A stretch of 64,000 nt of DNA from Paraburkholderia sp. CNPSo 3274 (lineage in GTDB: Bacteria > Pseudomonadota > Gammaproteobacteria > Burkholderiales > Burkholderiaceae): NCBI RefSeq assembly GCF_024206475.1, contig NZ_JAMBPR010000009.1:62001-126000 (forward strand), written 5' to 3'. Under the pieces are notes generated by a model. It was not told where the DNA came from. It did not search any database and worked only from the letters and a program-made list of their open reading frames with translations. This document shows positions 15,271-24,103 of this stretch, piece after piece (the first letter of the stretch is position 1; the number at the start of each line of letters is the position of its first letter). A program made the position numbers and the translations under genes.

Positions 15271-17232
15271 TCATGAAGCCGAAAGCTTTACAGCAACGCC
15301 GGTCGAAGAATAAACGGGCGCGGCCTTGAAGCCGTCCACCGTGACCGTTGCGAATTTCACCGATGCGCCGCTGCCGTCGATCACGTCGATCGTGTCGCCG
15401 GCTTTCGGCGTATAGCCGTTCACGAACTTCACATGCAGCGTGCCGCCCACCACCGTGAGCTGGCCGCCCACGCGCAGGCGTCCGCCGCCGTTGCCGTCGA
15501 TGTCGAGTTCGAGCGTCGCACTGTCGAGCTGCGTGTACTTGCCCGCCACCGTCAACGGCGCGCTCGTCGCCACGGTCACGCTGCCACCGGACCCAACGTA
15601 CACGTCGCCGTTGCCGAAGGCCGTGATTGACGCTGCGGCGAGCACGCCGCCGCTCACCTGCGAGCCGCCCGTGTAACTGTTATTGCCCGCGAGCGCGAGC
15701 GTGCCGCTGCCCTGCAGCGTGAGCTTGCCCGAGCCGGCGATGTCGTTGCGCCAGGTGTCGGCGGCGTTGAAGCCGCCCTGGGTCGCGTCCATCGCGACGA
15801 TCACGTTGCCGTTGAATGCGCCATAACCATCTGCAGCACCAAACATGTTCAGACGGCCCCAGCCTTCGGCGTCGTCCATGACCGGATAGCCCGAGACAAT
15901 TTCCGTCGTCTTCAGCACGACGCGGCGCTGGGCGGCGCTCAGGTACGGGAAGCGCGTTTCGAGCAGCACCTCGGCGCCCTTGGGCACGACCGGCGGCGCT
16001 TCGGTGGATTCGATCTGGCTGAAACCGAACATCATGCGGCGCGCGAATTCCGACTTGTTGGTCGCATAGTCGGCAAAGCGGTCGGTCGCGGTCGTCGCCG
16101 AATGCGCGAAGGCCGGGAAGGTCGTGGCGCTCGTGCCGGTGGCCTGTTCGAGCGCGCTGTGCGCCTGCGCGTAGGCCGCGCTCTTGAGCGTGGCGTTCGC
16201 GGGGTCGTAGAGATTCGCGGCGGTGGCGGCCAGCGCGAACATGCGGCCGCCGATCACGTCGAGCGGCGAATGCATGCCCGCGAGAATACGGTTTTCGCCG
16301 AGTTCGAGGCCGCGGCTCGCCATTTCCTGGTAACGCTCCGGCACGAGCCAGGCCATGGTCATCGCGTCGCGCATGGCTTCGGCTTCGTGGCCGCTGATGA
16401 AGCCGCCATCCGTCGAAGGCGTCGTGCTGATGGCCGGCACGAGTGTGGGATCGACCACGACGCTCGTGCTCCAGCGGAACGGTCGCGCGTATTTGTAGAA
16501 GCGTTTGGCGGGTTCGGTGGAAGCGTTGTTGCCCATCGTGTTGAGCAGGTCGACCACCTTGCCGAAAGTCGCGTTGCTCGTGCTGCCTACGCCGACGTTG
16601 TTGCCCGCGTCGTTGTAGAGCGTCGTGGTCGCGTCCGCGGGAATCGACGTGATGCTCGTGGTTTGCTGGGCAGCCGAGCGCCAGGCGGCGGTGAGCGGCC
16701 CCATGCCGTCGGTCACGCTGTAGCCCTTGCCGCGGCGGTCGTCGTAGTAGGCAGCGTCGGCCTGCGCCTGGGTGCGCTGGGTCGTCGCGGTCACAACGTA
16801 CTGGATGTTCGCGTTCAGCACGGTGCTGTTGAGGATCGTGCCATTGGGAGTGCCGTCGGTGGGGACGCCCGTCCACGTCGACTGCACGACCGCGGGGAAC
16901 GTGCCGTTGGCGGGCGCGGAAACGCCTGCGTCCACGAGCAGCGTGAGCGGCTGCCAGAGATCGAGAAAGCGCGCCACCACGCGCACGCCCGCATTGGTCG
17001 CGAGCGTGGCGTAACGCGCGTCGCCGCGCTGGTTGGTCGCGATGTTGTCGACGAAAGCCGGTACGTCGGGAATCGGCGCGTTGTCCACGAAGCCGGGGTC
17101 GGTGGGCGGCGCGGGAATGGCGGCAGTGGTGGCGGGATCGCTATTGCCGCCTCCGCAGGCGGTCAGCGCGACAATGCTGGTAAGCACTGCCAGGTAGAGT
17201 GGCAGCGGAATTCGGTGGCGTGATGCGGGCAT
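15271..17232 (-). CDS. PAP2-family acid phosphatase lipoprotein with beta-helix repeat tail
   Basis: This 653-residue protein starts with a lipoprotein signal peptide (lipobox LTACGGG, acylated Cys near residue 26), so it should be membrane-anchored on the periplasmic or outer face. Residues about 230-360 hold the PAP2/class A phosphatase signature: KYARPFRW, the GGFISGHE block and SRGLELGENRILAGMHSPLDV with the catalytic His and Asp. Residues about 500-560 match an autotransporter-associated repeat (GNNSYTGGSQVSGG) and continue as beta-helix-like strands. No barrel domain follows. The predicted activity is hydrolysis of phosphomonoesters or lipid phosphates. Confidence 0.85.
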   Translation of the reverse strand: MPASRHRIPLPLYLAVLTSIVALTACGGGNSDPATTAAIPAPPTDPGFVDNAPIPDVPAFVDNIATNQRGDARYATLATNAGVRVVARFLDLWQPLTLLVDAGVSAPANGTFPAVVQSTWTGVPTDGTPNGTILNSTVLNANIQYVVTATTQRTQAQADAAYYDDRRGKGYSVTDGMGPLTAAWRSAAQQTTSITSIPADATTTLYNDAGNNVGVGSTSNATFGKVVDLLNTMGNNASTEPAKRFYKYARPFRWSTSVVVDPTLVPAISTTPSTDGGFISGHEAEAMRDAMTMAWLVPERYQEMASRGLELGENRILAGMHSPLDVIGGRMFALAATAANLYDPANATLKSAAYAQAHSALEQATGTSATTFPAFAHSATTATDRFADYATNKSEFARRMMFGFSQIESTEAPPVVPKGAEVLLETRFPYLSAAQRRVVLKTTEIVSGYPVMDDAEGWGRLNMFGAADGYGAFNGNVIVAMDATQGGFNAADTWRNDIAGSGKLTLQGSGTLALAGNNSYTGGSQVSGGVLAAASITAFGNGDVYVGSGGSVTVATSAPLTVAGKYTQLDSATLELDIDGNGGGRLRVGGQLTVVGGTLHVKFVNGYTPKAGDTIDVIDGSGASVKFATVTVDGFKAAPVYSSTGVAVKLSAS

Positions 17233-17376
17233 GCTGAGGGCTCCGTCGTCGTGGTTGATGCTGTGTGGTTATTACTGACTGACGGCGGCGAATTATGCTT
17301 ACCCTCGATTACTCCCTAATTACTAATTTATTACGTGACTGCTAAACGGTAATGGAAATGCAGTGCAGGTGAAATA

Positions 17377-18975
17377 TTATGCGTCGTTCATTTGCTGCCG
17401 CGCCTCGAGATAGCCGACCCGCACGGGCGGCACGAACCATGCGAGACACAGGCCGGCGAACGCGGCCACAGCAGCGACGATGAGGCCCATGTGGATCGAA
17501 TCCACGAGCGCGCTGCGCGCCGAGTTCATCATCGCGTCGCCGGCATGGCCGGCGCTCACGAGGCGATTGATGAGCGCGGCCTGGTCGGCGCGGTCCACGA
17601 GCAGTTCGGGACTCGCAAACGACCTGAACCACTGCGTCGCCTGATACGAGTCGAGCGAGCGATTGACGCCCATGGTGTAAAGGTGCCCGAGCAGCGCGCC
17701 TGTCATCGCCGTGCCCAGCATGCCGCCGAATGTGCGCAGCGATTGCAGCATCGCTGTGGCGGCGCCGAGATGGTCGCGCGAGACGATCTGCTGCGAGCAG
17801 ACCGTGAGGCTCGTGCCCACGAGGCCCAGGCCCAGGCCGCTCGCGCCCATGCACGCCATCCACACGAGATGCGGCTCGTTGCCTCGCAGCACGACCACCG
17901 CGAGGCTCGCGAAAGCGGACAACGCGAAGCCGACGTAGAGGATCGCGTTGGCGCGCCGGATGCGCGTGACCACGCGATTGTTCACGAAGCTGCCGACCGT
18001 CGTGCCGAGCAGGAGCGGCGTGATCAGCATGCCCGAGGAGCGTGGCGACATAGCATAGCCGCCCTGGAACAGCAGCGGCACATAGAAAACGAGCGAGAAC
18101 AACGCAAACCCGCCGAGCACCGACATCGCAAAGAGCGGACCGAGCTTGCGGTCGAGCAGCATGTCCACGGGGATGATCGGATAGCCCATGCGCTTTTCCC
18201 AGAAGAAAAGCGTCAACGAAAAGACCAGCACGATCACCGCGAGCAAGATGGTCGAAGTTGTCCACCCTTGCCTCGGCAAGAGTTCGATGGCGAGCTGCAG
18301 CGCGCCGAACGTGACAGCGACGACGCAAGCGCCGAGCCAGTCGAGACGCAGCCGCGCGCCTTCGCGGGCATGATGCAGATGCGGCAGGAAAGCGTGCACG
18401 AAGAAGAGCGCCACCAGACCCACCGGCACGTTGACGAAGAACACGAGGCGCCAGCTTCCGTGCTGGGTCAGCATGCCACCGAGCGTCGGCCCGACCATGT
18501 TCGCAAGGCCAAACGCCGAGGTGACGAACACCAGCCAACGCAGGCGTAGCCTCGGATCGGGGAACAGGTCGGCGACGGTCGCGAACACCGTCCCCATCAT
18601 GATCCCTCCGCCGATGCCCTGCAGGCCGCGCGCGAGCACGAGAAACAGCATGTTGGTCGCCATCCCGCAGAGCACGGAAGCGACGGTGAAGACAAGGATG
18701 GCTGCCAGCATGAAGGGCTTGCGGCCGAACAGATCGCCCAGACGCCCGAAGATCGGAATCGTGATGACCGACGCAAGCATGTAGGCCGTCGCGACCCATG
18801 CATAGAGCTCGAAGCCCTTGAGCTCCGCGACGATGCGCGGCAATGCGGTGCCAACGATGGTCTGGTCGAGCGCGATCAGCATCGAAACCGACGCGACGCC
18901 CAGCATCGCCAATACCGACTCGCGAAAGGGCAACAGTTGCCGTCCTTGACCGTGAAACCCAATGCTCGTGGCCAT
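17377..18975 (-). CDS. DHA2-family drug:proton antiporter (EmrB/QacA type)
   Basis: This is a 532-residue MFS efflux protein with about 14 transmembrane segments. It shows motif A-like GRLGDLFGRKPF in the first cytoplasmic loop, the family helix ALDQTIVGTALPRIVAEL with the conserved acidic residue in helix 1, and motif C GPTLGGML in helix 5. The start is supported by GGAGCGCTAC directly upstream. No membrane-fusion partner (EmrA) or regulator is adjacent, so the substrate is unknown. It lies 144 bp from the phosphatase gene on the same strand. Confidence 0.92.
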   Translation of the reverse strand: MATSIGFHGQGRQLLPFRESVLAMLGVASVSMLIALDQTIVGTALPRIVAELKGFELYAWVATAYMLASVITIPIFGRLGDLFGRKPFMLAAILVFTVASVLCGMATNMLFLVLARGLQGIGGGIMMGTVFATVADLFPDPRLRLRWLVFVTSAFGLANMVGPTLGGMLTQHGSWRLVFFVNVPVGLVALFFVHAFLPHLHHAREGARLRLDWLGACVVAVTFGALQLAIELLPRQGWTTSTILLAVIVLVFSLTLFFWEKRMGYPIIPVDMLLDRKLGPLFAMSVLGGFALFSLVFYVPLLFQGGYAMSPRSSGMLITPLLLGTTVGSFVNNRVVTRIRRANAILYVGFALSAFASLAVVVLRGNEPHLVWMACMGASGLGLGLVGTSLTVCSQQIVSRDHLGAATAMLQSLRTFGGMLGTAMTGALLGHLYTMGVNRSLDSYQATQWFRSFASPELLVDRADQAALINRLVSAGHAGDAMMNSARSALVDSIHMGLIVAAVAAFAGLCLAWFVPPVRVGYLEARQQMNDA

Positions 18976-19292
18976 GTAGCGCTCCTCACCGCTGCGACGC
19001 GGCTAATCTGCTATGCGGCGCCCGGCAAAAGATCAATCACTCGGGCCCGCGCGTGCGACCTTCATGCGTTGTGCAATGATGGTACGCCCGCATACGCGAA
19101 TGTCACGGAACGAACGCGCCATCGAGGAAGTTATTCCACCCGGTCCGCGCCAGGCCCGGGAGTCGGGAAGCGTTTGCCAACGTTTCGTGGCTCGTCAATC
19201 TGCAATTCGAATTTGGTCTGAATGGAGTAAATCGGCTAGTGCGTTGTTTGCCTTCACGTCGAATGTGATTCGATTGATACGGAGGGGACGTC
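18976..19292. other. 317-bp intergenic region, divergent promoters
   Basis: No gene is visible. The region separates the leftward efflux gene from the rightward DUF305 gene and must hold both promoters. A GGAGGGG ribosome site ends it. No clear operator or sRNA was recognised. Confidence 0.6.
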
Positions 19293-19688
19293 ATGAACGC
19301 TGCAATTCGGCTCGTTTTGCGAGCAACGGTGAGCGGTGCGGCCGTGCTTTCTCTGGCCGGTCTATGCGCCACGCCGTCGAGTGACGCGGGATCGTCTCGC
19401 AACAGTGAAGAAGGCTCGTTTCTTTCGGAAAACGACGCGGCCATGACGAAGATGATGGCCGGGATGGCGGCCAGGCCCACGGGCGACGTCGACCGCGATT
19501 TCGTCGCAACGATGATTCCCCATCATCAGGGCGCGATCGACATGGCCATGGCGGAACTGCGGCATGGACACAACGAACAGCTACGCAGGATCGCTCAGGA
19601 GATCGTGGTCGAGCAACAGCAGGAGATCGTTGCCATGCGCCTCGCGGTGCATGACTCGATCGCTGCGCCGGCGCCGATGTCCCACTGA
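19293..19688 (+). CDS. DUF305 exported protein
   Basis: This 131-residue protein has an N-terminal signal sequence, possibly ending around LAGLC with a lipobox-like cysteine. The C-terminal half is a DUF305 domain: DFVATMIPHHQGAIDMA followed by HGHNEQLRRIAQEIVVEQQQEI. The HH and M-rich helices suggest metal binding, and the family is ferritin-like and often near copper or silver resistance genes. It lies 32 bp upstream of the YVTN propeller gene, with which it commonly pairs. Confidence 0.9.
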   Translation: MNAAIRLVLRATVSGAAVLSLAGLCATPSSDAGSSRNSEEGSFLSENDAAMTKMMAGMAARPTGDVDRDFVATMIPHHQGAIDMAMAELRHGHNEQLRRIAQEIVVEQQQEIVAMRLAVHDSIAAPAPMSH

Positions 19689-19720
19689 CCCACTCGCATC
19701 AAGACGCAGGAGACAACGTC

Positions 19721-21196
19721 ATGAAATACAACGCCATGCTTGGCGCGGCCCTGACTGCCGCTGCGCTTGCCGCCTCAACGCTTGCCGAAGCGGGACAGGT
19801 CCCCGGCTCGCTAACGGCTGCCGATATTCCGGTCAGCCATCGGGACCGCGTCTATTCGTCTGATCAGTTTTCGAACACCGTTTCGATCGTCGATCCCGCA
19901 GCCAATCGTCTGGTCGGTGTCATCCGCCTCGGGGAGCCGACCCCGGCCAACTTCAGCCCGCTCTATCACGGTCAGTTGCTCGTGCACGGTATGGGCTTCT
20001 CTCCCGATCATCACACACTTGCCATTGTCTCCATCGGCTCGAACTCGGTGACGTTCATCGATACGCAAACCAATTCGGTCAAGCACGTGACCTATGTGGG
20101 CCGCTCCCCGCACGAGGCGTTTTTTACGCCCGACGGCAACGAGGTGTGGGTGACCGTGCGCGGCGAGAATTACGTGGATGTGCTCGACGGCAAGACCTTC
20201 GAAGAGAAGACGCGCATTATCGTGCCAGCCGGGCCGGGCATGCAGATCTTCTCGCCGGACGGAAAGTACGGATATATCTGCTCGTCCTTCAACCCGGAAA
20301 CCGATGTCGTTTCAGTCGCCGATCACAAGATCGTGGGCCGGGTCACGCAGGCGAGCCCGTTCTGTCCGAACATTGCAGCAACGCCTGATGGGCGGCAGGT
20401 CTGGTTCACGCTGAAGGATGTGGGCAAGACGCAGGTGTTCGACGCCCGTCCGCCATTTGCACTGCTGAAAACGCTCGATACGGGGCCGATCACCAATCAT
20501 GTGAACATCGTGCGGAACGCACACGGCATGTTTGCATACGTGACGGTGGGAGGCCTGAACCAGATCAAGGTGTTCCGTACCGACGATTTTTCGCAGGTGG
20601 CGACCATTGCTGTCGGCAGCCTGCCGCACGGCATCTGGCCGTCTGGCGACGGCACGCGCGTCTACGTGGGCCTCGAAAACGGCGATGCGATGACGGCAAT
20701 CGACACGCTGACCAACCAGGTCATCGCCACGGTGCCGGTCGGCCAGGCGCCGCAAGCCGTGGCGTATGTGCCCGACGCCGTGCCGGATGGCGATGGCACG
20801 GCCAACACGCAGCCGCTCGGCGCGGCCGGCGCGGCTACGCACGTCATGCTGATTCCGGTGGGTGGAGGCGCAGCCGACCATGGCGATGCGCCCACTTCGG
20901 TGGCGTTATTCGATCAGGGATTGCTGCAGGTGCTGCAGGCTGCGGTGACGGGATTGCAGGCGGGTCAGCCGTATTTCCTCGGACTTTCGGACCACGCCGA
21001 CGGCAGCGGCCGTATTGACGTCCTCGCGAGCTTCAAGACCAGTCCGGCCGGCTCGGCGATCGTCGACACGCTGGGCCAGATTCGACAGGTCGTCATGCCT
21101 GGCACGCCGGGCGTGGCCGATCACCGAAGATATCTCGTGATCGCTCCGAACGTGGGCGGCGCGCCCGGACCCGCAGTGCAGGTGCAAGCCTTGTGA
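19721..21196 (+). CDS. Exported YVTN/YncE-like beta-propeller protein
   Basis: This 491-residue protein has a signal peptide (cut near LAEAG). It carries about seven propeller blades of about 42 residues with YVTN-type strands, for example NTVSIVDPAANRLVGVIRLGE and TAIDTLTNQVIATVPVGQAPQ. The C-terminal 130 residues lie outside the propeller and form a second, unassigned domain. YncE-type propellers are periplasmic and some bind DNA or metals. It forms an operon with DUF305. The molecular role is unknown. Confidence 0.85.
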   Translation: MKYNAMLGAALTAAALAASTLAEAGQVPGSLTAADIPVSHRDRVYSSDQFSNTVSIVDPAANRLVGVIRLGEPTPANFSPLYHGQLLVHGMGFSPDHHTLAIVSIGSNSVTFIDTQTNSVKHVTYVGRSPHEAFFTPDGNEVWVTVRGENYVDVLDGKTFEEKTRIIVPAGPGMQIFSPDGKYGYICSSFNPETDVVSVADHKIVGRVTQASPFCPNIAATPDGRQVWFTLKDVGKTQVFDARPPFALLKTLDTGPITNHVNIVRNAHGMFAYVTVGGLNQIKVFRTDDFSQVATIAVGSLPHGIWPSGDGTRVYVGLENGDAMTAIDTLTNQVIATVPVGQAPQAVAYVPDAVPDGDGTANTQPLGAAGAATHVMLIPVGGGAADHGDAPTSVALFDQGLLQVLQAAVTGLQAGQPYFLGLSDHADGSGRIDVLASFKTSPAGSAIVDTLGQIRQVVMPGTPGVADHRRYLVIAPNVGGAPGPAVQVQAL

Positions 21197-21198
21197 GT

Positions 21199-21279
21199 GT
21201 CCCGGGCATCGTCCTGGTCATTTCGAATTCCTTAGTAAAAGGCCCGGGACGCGTGGGCGAGACTGTCTGTTTGCCCACG
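21199..21279 (+). terminator. Two successive hairpins after the propeller gene
   Basis: GTCCCGGGC (21199-21207) pairs with GCCCGGGAC (21242-21250), and CGTGGGC (21252-21258) with GCCCACG (21273-21279). The first has a 34-base loop. They probably end or stabilise the propeller transcript; there is no T tract. Confidence 0.45.
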
Positions 21280-21360
21280 TAAGGCAGCGCCTGACGCTTG
21301 ACGCCAGCTTTTGTGGGAAGCTAACTGACGGTGATCGACACCCGAAAGCGAGGTGAGGAA

Positions 21361-21753
21361 ATGAGAGCCTCCCGCAATCTGGCTATCAGCCAGCTTACTG
21401 TCCTTCTCCTGCTCCTTCTGGCGTACGGCATGGCCAGCGCTGCCGGCGATCGTGCAGCGCCCGCAGCCTCACCCCGCTTCGAGCCGAGTGAGCTTTCGAC
21501 AGACTGCATCGACCGGGAATATCGCGGGAAGAACGCCAGACTGGGACTCGATTACACCGACCTGATCAACAACTGCGGCGCATCGGTCATCATCACGTGG
21601 CAGTCATTCAACAACGGCGCGCCGCAAACGGAAGGCGGGGGGATGGGACAATCGGAATGCATACCGCCTGGCGGTTCCATCACCACCGCATCGCGCCAGC
21701 GGCTCGGCACGGAAAGTGAGAATCTGCCTGTTAGCGTCGTGACCTGCCAGTGA
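21361..21753 (+). CDS. Small exported protein of unknown function
   Basis: This is a 130-residue protein with a strong signal peptide (LLLLLLAYGMASAAG). The mature part has four cysteines (in STDCIDR, INNCGAS, SECIPPG and VTCQ), which could form two disulfides. No family was recognised. The ATG at 21361 is preceded by AGGTGAGGA; a GTG ten codons earlier would add a charged extension that weakens the signal. It converges on the CHAD gene. Confidence 0.7.
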   Translation: MRASRNLAISQLTVLLLLLLAYGMASAAGDRAAPAASPRFEPSELSTDCIDREYRGKNARLGLDYTDLINNCGASVIITWQSFNNGAPQTEGGGMGQSECIPPGGSITTASRQRLGTESENLPVSVVTCQ

Positions 21754-21769
21754 TAGCGGCGGCGCCGGT

Positions 21770-22681
21770 TCAGTCAGAAATCGCTTTCACTCTTCGCGAG
21801 GCCACGTGTATTCGTTGGCACTTCTTTCTTTCTAACCACTGCAATGATTTCTCGACGATGTCGGCAGGCACCTCGTCGAATGACGTGTTGCGGATCAATG
21901 TCTCGCTCGCGGCAATGTCGTTGAACTCCCCCAGCGTCTTTTGCACGGACGTCAGTTCCTTGATGGTGCGCTCGTGCTCGCCTTTGATCACGGGTTGAAA
22001 AAACTCGAGCAGATACCGCAGCTTTTTACCGGCCTTGCGCACGTCATGGAGGTTTTCCTCGTGGCCAGCCTCGCTTCGCGCGGCGTGTCTGCTGCGCTTT
22101 CGAAGCGTGCGCTGCGCCATACGGACTCGCCGCCTGGCAAACGCGCGGATCGGAAGATCATTGCAACACGACTGCAGCGTGGTTTGCGCACGCAGCACGG
22201 CGTCGTTCAGAAATGCCTCGACGGCGTCGCTCTTGATCATGGCCTGGCTATGCGCCACCGCTTGCGCGCGCTTTTCACGCGCGGCGCTCACGAGCAGTTC
22301 GATGGATGCGTCTGACTTCTGCGCGGTTTTCAGGAGATCACCTGCGATGTCCCAGTCGCGCGTTCCGCCTGCCACGGCGGCCAGACGCTTGAATTCTTCG
22401 CTCGCTTGCGCGGTGGCTTCCTCACCGAGCCAGGGCGAGTACGCCCAGTACAAAGCACGAAGTTTTCTGAAGGCCACCCGAAGCTGATGAAACGCTTCGG
22501 GGTCGACTTCTGTCGCCAGGGTTTTCGTTCTTTGCACCACCTCGACGACCACTGGCATGGCCAATGACGAGAAGGTGCTGGCGATGGAGGTCTTGCTGGT
22601 GAGTGACGCAGCGGGGCGGCGCCGATCGATTCTGAAGCGAGTGCGCGGCCGCGGCAAGGGCCAGTCACCGTCCATATCCAT
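21770..22681 (-). CDS. CHAD-domain protein
   Basis: This 303-residue cytosolic protein is a single CHAD (conserved histidine alpha-helical) domain. Typical features are the paired helices with FHQLRVAFRKLRALYWAY and LHDVRKAGKKLRYLLEFF, which carry the His and Arg/Lys clusters that bind polyphosphate in characterised members. There is no adjoining CYTH triphosphatase. The ATG at 22681 has GAGG five bases upstream; a TTG 12 codons earlier has none. It is probably a polyphosphate-associated protein. Confidence 0.9.
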   Translation of the reverse strand: MDMDGDWPLPRPRTRFRIDRRRPAASLTSKTSIASTFSSLAMPVVVEVVQRTKTLATEVDPEAFHQLRVAFRKLRALYWAYSPWLGEEATAQASEEFKRLAAVAGGTRDWDIAGDLLKTAQKSDASIELLVSAAREKRAQAVAHSQAMIKSDAVEAFLNDAVLRAQTTLQSCCNDLPIRAFARRRVRMAQRTLRKRSRHAARSEAGHEENLHDVRKAGKKLRYLLEFFQPVIKGEHERTIKELTSVQKTLGEFNDIAASETLIRNTSFDEVPADIVEKSLQWLERKKCQRIHVASRRVKAISD

Positions 22682-22913
22682 TTCAGCCTCGAGTCTGACA
22701 AAAACAGGTTGGCCCAAACCATACCATATGGGCGGTTGGCAACCTAATCTTCGTGACGATTTGATGAAGTGTGCAAATTCTGACGAGTTGACAGCCTTTG
22801 CGTCGCCAGCAGGTTGAACTTCTGATTTTCTGTATTACGATGCTTAGCTAAGTCAGGCGTTGCTGTGCGGATGCATCGAGAAGCGCCCCCCGGGAACGAA
22901 GTGGGAGTTCGAG

Positions 22914-23282
22914 TTGAAGAAACGGGCCACCGTGATCTGTCGTAGAGGCAAGCGAATTCTCCTGGTAGCACGCAGTCAGTCGAAGTGGGCACTACCGGGT
23001 GGCATGTTGAAACGCGGTGAGCATCTTACGGAGACCGCGCTTCGGGAACTCAAGGAGGAGACCCGGCTCCTGGGCAAAACGGCCAGATATCTGTTCGACA
23101 TTCGCGGCAAGCAGAAACACCACCACGTTTTTTCCTGCGAAATACCGAGGCAGGCCAAGGCACGGCCGAGCAGCGAGATAGCCAGGTGTCGATGGGTTCA
23201 TCTCGACGACATCCCGCGCCTGATCACCAGCGGCCCAACGAACGATATCGTGCGGCTGATCAACCAGCGGCGCAGGAAGTAA
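22914..23282 (+). CDS. Nudix hydrolase
   Basis: This is a 122-residue single-domain Nudix pyrophosphohydrolase. The Nudix box is G30-x5-E36-x7-R44-E45-L46-x-E48-E49, but the final conserved Gly is Arg51, a mild departure. The start is inferred to be the TTG at 22914, because GGAG lies six bases upstream and the resulting N-terminus MKKRATVICRRGKRILLV matches the first strand of the fold. The substrate is unknown, probably a nucleoside diphosphate derivative. Three hairpins follow its stop. Confidence 0.85.
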   Translation: MKKRATVICRRGKRILLVARSQSKWALPGGMLKRGEHLTETALRELKEETRLLGKTARYLFDIRGKQKHHHVFSCEIPRQAKARPSSEIARCRWVHLDDIPRLITSGPTNDIVRLINQRRRK

Positions 23283-23357
23283 CACCACGGCCCTCGTGGT
23301 GAGGGATTGAACGCCCACGGCGTTCAATCCGGATGCATCTGCCATCCAGGCAGATGC
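23283..23357. repeat. Three contiguous perfect hairpins
   Basis: CACCAC/GTGGTG (23283-23301), GGATTGAACGCC/GGCGTTCAATCC (23304-23330, 3-base loop) and GCATCTGCC/GGCAGATGC (23335-23357) follow one another without gaps, between the converging Nudix and lysine-rich genes. They may act as a bidirectional terminator, but there is no T tract. Confidence 0.7.
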
Positions 23358-23390
23358 CCCAAGCCCATCGTCACCAACGCTTCGCGCCCA

Positions 23391-23873
23391 TCACGCGTTT
23401 TCGTCGCCTTTGGCCGGACGGCCCGTCTTGACGGTCTCGAGCGCTTCGATCGCAGCCAGCAGCCGCTTCTGCGGGGCCGATTCCAGCAATTGAAGGCCGG
23501 CGCGCAAAAGTTCGCTCTTTCTCACGGCAACACCGGCCTCCAGGCACTTGCGTTTGAGGAGTGCGATGCGCTGGTAATCCGTCTTGGGCATCGTGAAGCT
23601 GTCGCGCACGACCTTGTCTTTCTTCACGCGCTTGGCCTTGACCTTTTCGGCCGGTGCGGCTGCAGGTGCAGGAGCCGGTGCCTCTGCAGCGGCGCGAGCG
23701 GGTTTCGCCGCCGCTTTGGGTACGGCCTTTTTGCGTTTGGACTTAACCGCCGCTTCCGCTGCCGCAGCGGGCTTTGCTGCTTCGCTTTGCTCTTGCGCGG
23801 TTGCCTCGGTTGCCTCGGACTTCGGGAAGTGGAACGCCTTCTTGGTGGGTTTGCGTGTGGTCGCTACAGTCAT
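23391..23873 (-). CDS. Lys/Ala/Pro-rich protein with possible RHH-like C-terminus
   Basis: This is a 160-residue basic protein. The first 90 residues are low-complexity Ala/Lys/Pro like the tail of histone H1-type bacterial proteins. The C-terminal 65 residues, beginning VRDSFTMPKTDYQRIALLKRKC, look like a strand-helix-helix unit of ribbon-helix-helix DNA binders. It is probably a nucleoid-associated or autoregulatory DNA-binding protein; the family was not identified. An almost palindromic AT-rich site lies just upstream. Confidence 0.7.
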   Translation of the reverse strand: MTVATTRKPTKKAFHFPKSEATEATAQEQSEAAKPAAAAEAAVKSKRKKAVPKAAAKPARAAAEAPAPAPAAAPAEKVKAKRVKKDKVVRDSFTMPKTDYQRIALLKRKCLEAGVAVRKSELLRAGLQLLESAPQKRLLAAIEALETVKTGRPAKGDENA

Positions 23874-23899
23874 GTCGATCTCCGGTCTGAAAACGGTAT

Positions 23900-23917
23900 A
23901 AACAGTATATACGGTTT
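23900..23917. promoter_or_regulatory. AT-rich palindrome upstream of the Lys-rich protein gene
   Basis: AAACAGTATATACGGTTT is an inverted repeat (AAAC-n-GTATATAC-n-GTTT) lying 27 bp before the start on the minus strand. It overlaps the expected promoter and is a good candidate operator for autoregulation. Confidence 0.5.
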
Positions 23918-24035
23918 ATAGCGACATTCCACACGTGCCGCGATCCATCTTCGAACCTGTTCAGTGAGTCCTTGCTAACACGTCCGCTGAATGGCGACGT
24001 CAGCATCCATAAGCTCTTCTTTGCGATCGATTGCA

Positions 24036-24053
24036 GTGTCACCGGATCGTCAC
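24036..24053 (+). promoter_or_regulatory. Pho box upstream of pstS
   Basis: GTGTCAC (24036-24042) and TCGTCAC (24047-24053) form the two 7-bp half-sites of a PhoB box with the expected 4-bp spacer, 51 bp before pstS. Only one tandem pair is seen. It predicts induction under phosphate starvation. Confidence 0.65.
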
Positions 24054-24103
24054 ATTGCGAACGTAACGTCCAGCGCATCAATAACGATTTTGAGGAGTAC
24101 AGG

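Noticed and set aside
23283..23357. Attachment site or CRISPR leader
   Set aside because: No integrase, repeat-spacer pattern or tRNA is adjacent; kept only as structured repeats.
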